64,000 bases of DNA from Megalopta genalis (lineage: Eukaryota; Arthropoda; Insecta; Hymenoptera; Halictidae). Of this stretch, positions 55,720-64,000 are shown in pieces. The DNA lies in contig NW_027476194.1 of NCBI RefSeq assembly GCF_051020955.1, forward strand, positions 372,001 to 436,000, written 5' to 3'. The notes below the pieces were generated by a model. That model did not search any database. It was not told the DNA's origin and was given only the letters and a program-made list of their open reading frames with translations. Every line of letters starts with the position of its first letter. Within the stretch, counting starts at the first letter, position 1. A program made the position numbers and the translations under genes.

Positions 55720-56060
55720 CTTCAAATCCATGCGAAACACATGATTTAGATTAAAATCAATGCGAAGTAGAAGGCTTATCTTCGAATCCATGCGAAACAA
55801 ATGGTTTATCCGCAAATACTTGTGATATACATGATTCAGCTTCAACTGCATGCGAAACAAACGAGTCAGCTTCAAATCTATGCGAAACACAAGATTTAGC
55901 TTCAAATCAATGCGAATTAGAAGGGTTATCTTCGAATCCATGCGAAACATATGATATAGCTTCAAATACTTGTGATATACATGATTTATCTTCAACAACA
56001 TGCGAAACAAACGAGTTAGCTTCAAGTCCAAACGAAAAACATGATTTAGTATCAAGTCAA
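54100..56060 (+). repeat. Block repeated at about 58500-60490 (offset about 4410 bp)
   Basis: The series of variants from about 54100 to 56060 recurs at about 58500 to 60490. The offset drifts between about 4404 and 4412 because both copies carry separate single-base indels. Shared markers are the GCATGCTAAACAATCG E module and the GTTTAATCAACG insertion (55031 and 59440), which means at least one indel in this noisy region was copied and is real. Confidence 0.65.
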
Positions 56061-57093
56061 CGCGAAGTTGATGGGCTTTGCTTCAAATCCATGCGAAACA
56101 CATGATTTAGCTTCAAATCAATGCGAAGTAGAAGGTTTATCTACGAATCCATGCGAAAGAAATGATTAGCTTCATATACTTGTGATATACATGATTTAGC
56201 TTCAACAGCATGCGAAATAAACGAGTTAGCTTCAAACCATGCGAAACACATGATTTAGCTTCAAATCAATGCGAATTAGAAGGGTTATCTTCGAATCCAT
56301 GCGAAACATATGATATAGCTTCAAATACTTGTGATATACATGATTTAGCTTCAACATCATGCGAAACAAACGAGTTAGCTTCTAACCATGCTAAACACAT
56401 GATTTAGCATCTAATCAATGCGAAGTAGAAGGCTAATCTTCGAATCCATGCGAAACAAATGATATCGCTTCAAATACTTGTGATTATACATGATTTAGTT
56501 TCAACAGCATGCGAAACAAACGAGTTAGCTTCAAATCCATGCGAAACACATGATTTAGCATCTAATCAATGCGAAGTAGGAGGCTGATCTTCGAATCCCA
56601 TGCGAAACAAATGGTTTAGCTTCAATACTTGTGATACACTTGATTTAGCTTCAACAGCATGCGAAGCAAACGAGTAAGCTCAAATCCATGCGAACACATG
56701 ATTTAGCTTCAAATCAATGCGAAGTAGGAGGCTTATCTTCGAATCCATGCGAAACAAATGGTTTAGCTTCAAATACTTGTGATATACATGATTTAGCTTC
56801 AACAGCATGCGAAACAAACGAGTTAGCTTCAAATCCATGCGAAACACATGATTTAGATTAAAATCAATGCGAAGTAAAAGGGTTACCTTCGAATCCATGC
56901 GAAACAAATGGTTTAGCCGCAAATACTTGTGATATACATGATTCAGATTCAACTTCCTGCGAAACAAACGAGTTAGCTTCAAATCCATGCGAAATACATG
57001 AATAAGCATCAAGTCAACGCGAAGTTGATGGCTTAGCTTCAAATCCATGCAAAACGAATGATTTAGCTTCACATACTTGAAAATATAAGTGAT

Positions 57094-57786
57094 ATGGCTT
57101 CAAATGCAGGCGAAACAAACGAGTTAGCTTCAAACCCATGCGAAACACATGATTTAGCATCTAATCAATGCGATGTAGAAGGCTTATCTTCGAAACCGTG
57201 CGAAACAAATGGTTTAGCTTCAAATGCTTGTGATATACATGACTTAGCTTCAACAGTATGCGAAACAAACGAGTTAGCTTCAAATCCATGCGAAACACAT
57301 GATTTAGCTTCAAATGAATGCGAAGTAGAAGGCTTATCTTCGAATCCATGCGAAACAAATGGTTTAGCTTCAAATACTTGTGATATACATGATTTAGCTT
57401 TAACAGCATGCGAAATAAACAAGTTAGCTTCAAATCCATGCGGAACACATGATTTAGCTTCAAATGAATGCGAAGTGGAAGGCTTAGCTTCGAATCCATG
57501 CGAAACAAATGGTTTAGCTTCAAATACTTGTGATATACATGACATAGCTTCAACAGCATGCGAAATAAACGAGTTAGCTTCAAATCCATGCGAAACACAT
57601 TATTTAGCTACAAATCAATGCGAAGTAGGTGGCTTATCTTCGATTCCATGCGATACAAATGGTTTAGCTTCAAATAATTGTGATATACATGATTTAGCTT
57701 CAACAGCATGCGAAACAAACGAGTTAGCTTCAAATCCATGCGAAGCAAACGACTTAGCAGCAAATCAATGCGAAGTAGAAGGCTGA
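57094..57786 (+). other. Longest + strand open stretch of Cys decapeptides (no gene called)
   Basis: A 230-codon + frame starts at an ATG inside a divergent E module and reads 22 consecutive decapeptides of the type ASNxCExxxL, with Cys kept in every module, before the common TGA of GGCTGACC. It shows what the + strand register looks like when intact. No promoter, splice signal, signal peptide or unique flanking exon is visible. A comparable 222-codon stretch is at 30988-31656, and again at 37351-38019 in the duplicated block. I do not recognise the protein repeat. It may be a relic of a coding ancestor, or just a repeat with a period divisible by three. Confidence 0.3.
57277..57426 (+). repeat. 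Representative 150-bp unit, modules A-B-C-D-E
   Basis: This is a near-consensus example of the repeat unit. A spans 57277-57306, B 57307-57336, C 57337-57366, D 57367-57396 and E 57397-57426. On the + strand the modules read A ASNPCETHDL, B ASNECEVEGL (consensus has Q at the fourth position), C SSNPCETNGL, D ASNTCDIHDL and E ALTACEINKL (consensus ASTACETNEL). Position 5 is always Cys (TGC or TGT), position 6 Glu or Asp, position 10 Leu (TTA). Module C normally carries the palindrome TTCGAA and module E the palindrome GCATGC, so each of these sites recurs about every 150 bp. Every module except D has one CpG in the TGCGAA core. Confidence 0.9.
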
Positions 57787-60700
57787 CCTTCGAATCCATG
57801 CGAAGCAAATGGTTTAGCTTCAAATACTTGTGATATACATGATTCAGCTTCAACTGCATGCGAAACAAACGAGTTAGCTTCAAATCCATGCGGAACACAT
57901 GATTTTGCTTCAAATCAATGCGAAGTGGAACGCTTATCTTCGAATCCATGCGAAACGAATAGTTTAGCTTCAAATACTTTTGATATACATGATTTAGCTT
58001 CAACTGCCTAGGAAACAAACGAGTTAGCTTCAAATCCATGCGAAACACATGAATTAGCATCAAGTCAACGCGAAGTTGATGGCTTAGCTTCAAATCCATG
58101 CAAAACGAATGATTTAGCTTCACATATTTCAAAATATAAGTGATATGGCTTGAAATGCAGGCGAAACAAACGACTTAGCTTCAAACCCATGCGATACACA
58201 TGATTTAGCATCTAATCAATGCGAAGTAGAAGGATGATCTTCGAATCCATGCGAAGCAAATGGTTTAGCTTCAAATACTTGTGATATACATGATTTCGTT
58301 TCAACAGCATACGAAACAAACGAGTTAGATTCAAGTCCATGCGAAACACATGATGTAGCTTCAAATCAATGCGAAGTAGAAGGGTTACCTTCGAATCCAT
58401 GCGAAACAAATGGTTTAGCGGCAAATACTTATGATATACATGATTCAGCTTCAACTGCATGCGAAACAAACGAGTTAGATTCAAATCCATGCGGAACACA
58501 TGATTTAGTTTCAAATGAATGCGAAGTAGAAGGGTTACCTTCGAATCCATGCGAAACAAATGGTTTAGCCGCAAATACTTGTGACATACATGATTCAGCT
58601 TCAACTGCATGCGAAACAAACGAGTAAGCTTCAAATCCATGAGGAACACATGATTTAGCTTCAAATGAATGCGAAGTGGAAGGCTTATCTTCGAAACCAT
58701 GCGAAACAAATGGTTTAGCTTCAAATACTTGTGATATACATGACATAGCTTCAACAGCATGCGAAACAAACGAGTTAGCTTCACATCCATGCGAAACACA
58801 TGATTTTAGCTTCAAATCAATGCGAATTAGAAGGGTTATCTTCGAATCCATGCGAAACATATGATATAGCTTCAAATACTTGTGATATACATGATTTAGC
58901 TTCAACAGCATGCGAAACAAACGAGTTAGCTTCAAATCCATGCGAAACACATGATTTAGATTAAAATCAATGCGAAGTAGAAGGCATATCTTCGAATCCA
59001 TGCGAAACAAATGGTTTAGCTTCAAATACTTATGATATACATGATTCAGCTTCAACTGCATGCTAAACAATCGAGTTAGCTTCAAATCCATGCGAAACAC
59101 ATGAATTAGCATCACGTCAACGCGAAAGTTGATGGCTTAGCTTCAAATCCATGCAAAACGAATGATTTAGCTTCACATACTTGAAAATATGAGTGATATG
59201 GCTTCAAATGCAGGCGAAACAAACGAGTTAGCTTCAAACCCATGCGAAACACATGATTTAGCTTCAAATCAATGCGAAGAAGAAGTGTTATCTTCGAATC
59301 CATGCGAAACGATAGTTTAGCTTCAATTACTTGTGATATACATGATTTAGTTTCAACAGCATGCGAAACAAACGAGTTAGATTCAAATCCATGCGAAACA
59401 CATGATTTAGCTTCAAATCAATGCGAAGTAGAAGGTTTAATCAACGAATCCATGCGAAAACAAATGGATTAGCTTCATATACTTGTGATATACATGATTT
59501 AGCTTCAACAGCATGCGAAATAAACGAGTTAGCTTCAAATCCATGCGAAACACATGATTTAGCTTTCAAATCAATGCGAATTAGAAGGGTTATCTTCGAA
59601 TCCATGCGAAACATATGATATAGGCTTCAAATACTTGTGATATACATGATTTAGCTTCAACAGCATGCGAAACAAACGAGTTAGCTTCAAATCCATGCGA
59701 AACACATGATTTAGCATCTAATCAATACGAAGTAGAAGGTTGATCTTCGAATCCACGCGAAACAAATGGTTTAGCTTCAAATACTTGTGATACACTTGAT
59801 TAGCTTCAACAGCATGCGAAGCAAACGAGTTAGCATCAAATCCATGCGAACACATGATTTAGCTTCAAATCAATGCGAAGTAGGAGGCTTATCTTCGGAT
59901 CCATGCGAAACAAATGGTTTAGCTTCAAATACTTGTGATATACATGATTTAGCTTCAACAGCATGAGAAACAAACGAGTTAGCTTCAAATCCATGCGAAA
60001 CACATGATTTAGCCTCAAATCAATGCCAATTAGAAGGGTTATCTTGGAATCCATGCGAAACAAATGGTTTAGCTTCAAATACTTGTGATATACATGATTT
60101 AGCTTCAACAGCATGCGAAACAAACGAGTTAGCTTCAAATCCATGCTAAACACATGATTTAGATTAAAATCAATGCGAAGTAGAAGGCTTATCTTCGAAT
60201 CCATGCGAAACAAATGGTTTATCCGCAAATACTTGTGATATACATGATTCAGCTTCAACTGCATGCGAAACAAACGAGTCAGCTTCAAATCCATGCGAAA
60301 CACAAGATTTAGCTTCAAATCAATGCGAATTAGAAGGGTTATCTTCGATCCATGCGAAACATATGATATAGCTTCAAATACTTGTGATATACATGATTTA
60401 TCTTCAACAACATGCGAAACAAACGAGTTAGCTTCAAGTCCAAACGAAAAACATGATTTAGTATCAAGTCAACGCGAAGTTGATGGCTTTGCTTCAAATC
60501 CATGCGAAACGAATGATTTAGCTTCACATACTTGTGAATATAAGTGATATAGCTTCAAATGCAGGCGAAACAAACGAGTTAGCTTCAAACCCATGCTAAA
60601 CACATGATTTAGCATCTAATCAATGCGAAGTAGAAGGCTAATCTTCGAATCCATGCGAAACAAATGATATCGCTTCAAATACTTGTGATATACATGACTT

Positions 60701-61089
60701 AGCTTCAACAGCATGCGAAACAAACGAGTTAGCTTCAAATCCATGCGAAACACATGATTTAGCTTCAAATGAATGCGAAGTAGAAGGCTTATCTTCGAAT
60801 CCATGCGAAACAAATGGTTTAGCTTCAAATACTTGTGATATACATGACTTAGCGTCAACAGCATGCGAAACAAACGAGGTAGCTTCAAATCCATGCGAAC
60901 ACATGATTTAGCTTCAAATCAATGCGAAGTAGGAGGCTTATCTTCGAATCCATGCGAAACAAATGGTTTAGCTTCAAATACTTGTGATATGCATGATTAA
61001 TCTTCAACAGAATGCGAAACAATCGAGTTAGCTTCAAATCCATGCGAAACGCATGATTTACCATCTAATAAATGCGAATTAGAAGGGTT
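57427..61089 (+). repeat. Mixed units, right-type with a left-type patch
   Basis: No gene here. Between 57600 and 57800 the C module reads CTTCGATTCCATGCGATAC after GAAGTAGGTGGC, a left-domain combination otherwise seen at about 5461, 12945, 17285 and their copies. The series 57477-57640 also recurs at 62129-62292 (offset 4652). The rest repeats 54.1-56.1 kb and carries many private indels. Confidence 0.65.
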
Positions 61090-61747
61090 ATCTTGGAATC
61101 CATGCGAAACATATCATATAGCTTCAAATACTTGTGATATACATGATATAGCTTCAACAGCATGCGAAACAAACGAGTTAGCTTCAAATCCATGTGAAAC
61201 ACATGATTTAGCTTCAAATCAATGCGAATTAGAAGGGTTATCTTGGAATCCATGCGAAACAAATGGTTTAGCTTCAAATACTTGTGATATACATGATTCA
61301 GCTTCAACTGCATGCGAAACAAACGAGTCAGCTTCAAATCCATGCGGAACACATGATTTAGCTTCAAATCAATGCGAAGTGGAAGGCTTATCTTCGAATC
61401 CATGCGAAACGAATAGTTTAGCTTCAAATACTTTTGATATACATGATTCAGATTCAGCTGCCTGCGAAACAAACGAGTTAGCTTCAAATCCATGCGAAAC
61501 ACATGAATTAGCATCAAGTCAACGCGAAGTTGATGGCTTAGCTTCAAATCCATGCAAAACAGAATGATTTAGCTTCACATACTTGATAATATAAGTGATA
61601 TGGCTTCAAAACGCAGGCGAAACAAACGAGATAGCTTCAAACCCATGCGAAACACATGATTTAGCATCTAATCAATGCGAAGTAGAAGGCTGATCTTCGA
61701 ATCCATGCGAAGCAAATGGTTTTGCTTCAAATACTTGTGATATACAT
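61090..61747 (+). repeat. Block repeated at about 63343-64000 (offset 2253 bp)
   Basis: Shared markers are ATATCATATAGC (61113 and 63366), the decapeptide pair with ACTTTTGATATAC followed by GATTCAGATTCAGCTGCC, and the D variant CTTGATAATATAAG (61583 and 63836). The first copy has an extra A in AAAACAGAATG (61561) and another in CAAAACGCAGG (61609) that the second copy lacks. The second copy runs to the end of the window, so its right edge is unknown. Confidence 0.75.
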
Positions 61748-64000
61748 GATTTAGTTTCAACAGCATGCGAAACAAACGAGTTAGATTCAAATCCATGCGA
61801 AAACACATGATTTAGCTTCAAATCAATGCGAGCTAGGAGGCTTATCTTCGAATCCATGCGAAACAAATGGATTAGCTTCATATACTTGTGATATACATGA
61901 TTTAGCTTCAACAGCATGCGAGACAAACGAGTTAACTTCAAATCCATGCGAAACACATGATTTAGCTTCAAATCAATGCGATGTGGAAGGCTAATCTTCG
62001 AATCCATGCGAAACAAATGGTTTAGCTTCAAATACTTGTGACATACATGATTTACCTTTAACAGCATGCGAAATAAACAAGTTAGCTTCAAATCCATGCG
62101 GAACACATGATTTAGCTTCAAATGAATGCGAAGTGGAAGGCTTAGCTTCGAATCCATGCGAAACAAATGGTTTAGCTTCAAATACTTGTGATATACATGA
62201 CATAGCTTCAACAGCATGCGAAATAAACGAGTTAGCTTCAAATCCATGCGAAACACATTATTTAGCTACAAATCAATGCGAAGTAGGTGGCTTATCTACG
62301 AATCCATGCGAAACAAATGGATTAGCTTCATATACTTGTGATATACATGATTTAGCTTCAACAGCATGCGAAACAAACGAGTTAGCTTCAAATCCATGCG
62401 GAACACATGATTTAGCTTCAAATGAATGCGAAGTGAAGGCTTATCTTCGAAACCGTGCGAAACAAATGGTTTAGCTTCAAATGCTTGTGATATACATGAC
62501 TTAGCTTCAACAGCATGCGAAACAAACGAGTTAGCTTCAAATCCATGCGAAACACATGATTTAGCTTCAAATCAATGCGAATTAGAAGGGTTATCTTCGA
62601 ATCCATGCGAAACATATGATATAGCTTCAAATACTTGTGATACACTTGATTTAGCTTCAACAGCATGCGAAGCAAACGAGTTAGCTTCAAATCCATGCGA
62701 ACACATGATTTAGCTTCAAATCAATGCGATGTAGGAGGCTTATCTTCGGATCGATGCGAAACAAATGGTTTAGCTTCAAATACTTGTGATATACATGATT
62801 TAGCTTCAACAGCATGAGAAACAAACGAGTTAGCTTCAAATCCATGCGAAACACATGATTTAGCCTCAAATCAATGCCAATTAGAAGGTTATCCTGGAAT
62901 CCATGCGAAACAAATGGTTTAGCTCCAAATACTTGTGATATACATGATTTAGCTTCAACAGCATGCGAAACAAACGAGTTGACTTCAAGTCCAAGCGAAA
63001 GACATTATTTATCATCAAGTCAACGCGAAGTTGACGGCTTAGCTTCAAATCCATGCGAAACGAATGATTTAGCTTCACATACTTGAGAACATATGTGATA
63101 TAGCTTCAAATGCAGGCGAAACGAACGAGTTAGCTTCAAACCCATGCGAAACACTTGATTCAGCATCTAATCAATGCGAAGTAGAAGGCTGATGTTCGAA
63201 TCCATGCGAAACGAATGATTTAGCTTCACATACTTGAGAATATAAGTGATATAGCTTCAAATGCAGGCGAAACAAACGAGTTAGCTTCATACCCATGCGA
63301 AACACATGATTTAGCTTCAAATCAATGCGAATTAGAAGGGTTATCTTCGAATCCATGCGAAACATATCATATAGCTTCAAATACTTGTGATATACATGAT
63401 ATAGCTTCAACAGCATGCGAAACAAACGAGTTAGCTTCAAATCCATGTGAAACACATGATTTAGCTTCAAATCAATGCGAATTAGAAGGGTTATCTTGGA
63501 ATCCATGCGAAACAAATGGTTTAGCTTCAAATACTTGTGATATACATGATTCAGCTTCAACTGCATGCGAAACAAACGAGTCAGCTTCAAATCCATGCGG
63601 AACACATGATTTAGCTTCAAATCAATGCGAAGTGGAAGGCTTATCTTCGAATCCATGCGAAACGAATAGTTTAGCTTCAAATACTTTTGATATACATGAT
63701 TCAGATTCAGCTGCCTGCGAAACAAACGAGTTAGCTTCAAATCCATGCGAAACACATGAATTAGCATCAAGTCAACGCGAAGTTGATGGCTTAGCTTCAA
63801 ATCCATGCAAAACGAATGATTTAGCTTCACATACTTGATAATATAAGTGATATGGCTTCAAACGCAGGCGAAACAAACGAGTTAGCTTCAAACCCATGCG
63901 AAACACATGATTTAGCATCTAATCAATGCGAAGTAGAAGGCTGATCTTCGAATCCATGCGAAGCAAATGGTTTTGCTTCAAATACTTGTGATATACATGA

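Larger units (their letters stand above)
52120..62900. other. Segment dense in private single-base indels
   Basis: Compared with neighbouring copies I see at least 25 one-base gains or losses here, near 52127, 54081, 54207, 54624, 55031, 55487, 55497, 56073, 56164, 56237, 56393, 56485, 56599, 56625, 56680, 58806, 59127, 59312, 59440, 59460, 59565, 59624, 59801, 60349, 61561, 61609, 61801, 62434 and 62888. Most change the length of a homopolymer (AAA to AA, GG to G, CC to C, TTT to TT or TTTT). The first 52 kb has only a few such private events. The pattern fits uncorrected long-read errors, or real decay near an array edge. Confidence 0.75.
1..64000. repeat. Satellite array: 30-bp modules in 150-bp five-module units
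   Basis: The whole window is a head-to-tail array in a single orientation. The 30-bp module usually starts GCTTCAAAT, has a core close to TGCGAAAC and ends near GATTTA. Five diverged versions (A to E) recur in fixed order, giving a 150-bp unit. Modules are recognised by their middles: A CCATGCGAAACACATG, B CAATGCGAAGTAGAAGG, C CCATGCGAAACAAATGG, D ACTTGTGATATACATG, E GCATGCGAAACAAACGAG. I saw no spacer, unique insertion, gene, tRNA, rRNA or transposon in the 64 kb. Both ends of the window are still inside the array, so its true length is unknown. A consensus unit counts to about 37% GC. Arrays like this are typical of eukaryotic satellite or minisatellite DNA; the species and chromosomal site are not shown by the sequence. 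Confidence 0.97.

Noticed and set aside
1..64000. CRISPR array, suggested by a regular 30-bp repeat
   Set aside because: The 30-bp modules abut with no unique spacers, and all intervening sequence belongs to the same repeat. No cas-like gene is present.
1..64000. + strand frames as a current Cys-rich repeat protein gene
   Set aside because: In-frame stops recur many times and 29/31-bp modules shift the frame; the longest run is 230 codons. At most this is a relic of a coding ancestor.
1..64000. Alternative genetic code in which TAA/TAG or TGA are read as amino acids
   Set aside because: Reading TGA as Cys would preserve Cys in CCATGAGAA and TTGAGAA, and TAA as Gln would pass GATTAAAAT. However TGA also replaces Leu (GGCTGATCT), and the +1/-1 modules still break the frame, so recoding does not rescue a gene.
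1..64000. Mobile element or inverted-repeat structure within the array
   Set aside because: All modules run in the same direction; I saw no inverted blocks, target-site duplications, terminal repeats or transposase-like frame.

Overview
This window is one uninterrupted tandem-repeat (satellite or minisatellite) array from base 1 to base 64000. I found no unique sequence, gene, RNA gene, transposon or non-repeat spacer anywhere in it. It is AT-rich; a consensus repeat unit I counted by hand is about 37% GC. A repeat array of this size, with no gene or mobile element in 64 kb, points to a eukaryotic chromosome, for example pericentromeric, centromeric or subtelomeric satellite. That is an inference, and nothing in the sequence identifies the species.

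The array is hierarchical. The basic module is 30 bp. Five diverged modules, here called A to E, follow in fixed order to make a 150-bp unit, so the window holds roughly 2,100 modules or about 425 units. Read on the + strand in one register, the modules spell decapeptides: A ASNPCETHDL, B ASNQCEVEGL, C SSNPCETNGL, D ASNTCDIHDL and E ASTACETNEL. Because 30 is a multiple of 3, frames stay open for long stretches. The minus strand has the longest runs (up to 591 codons, LNHVFRMDLK-like decapeptides) and a second minus frame is also partly open. Recurrent stops and +1/-1 modules break every frame, so I call no coding gene. The differences between modules A to E do look more like changes in a + strand Cys-containing coding repeat than in either minus frame, so the satellite may descend from a protein-coding repeat.

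Region by region: 1-30.2 kb ('left domain') is built from tandem and offset block duplications with offsets of 1199, 2398, 2491, 3631, 7205, 7471 and 8579 bp. The freshest is a 7205-bp tandem duplication (15751-22977 and 22956-30182) that itself carries a nested 2491-bp tandem duplication. 30.4-64 kb ('right domain') uses other module variants and has blocks at offsets of 6363, 3601, 4652/4653, about 4410 and 2253 bp. A left-type block is embedded at about 35.3-36.6 kb. Offsets that are not multiples of 30 are explained by counting inherited 29-bp and 31-bp modules. A divergent 151-bp unit that has lost two of its Cys codons recurs as a landmark, sparse on the left and dense on the right.

At about 52.1-62.9 kb there is a sharp cluster of private single-base, mostly homopolymer, insertions and deletions. 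This looks like poor consensus accuracy or real decay near an array edge. The rest of the window is nearly free of private indels. No set of genes acts together here; the interest lies in the repeat's architecture, its history and its possible coding origin.
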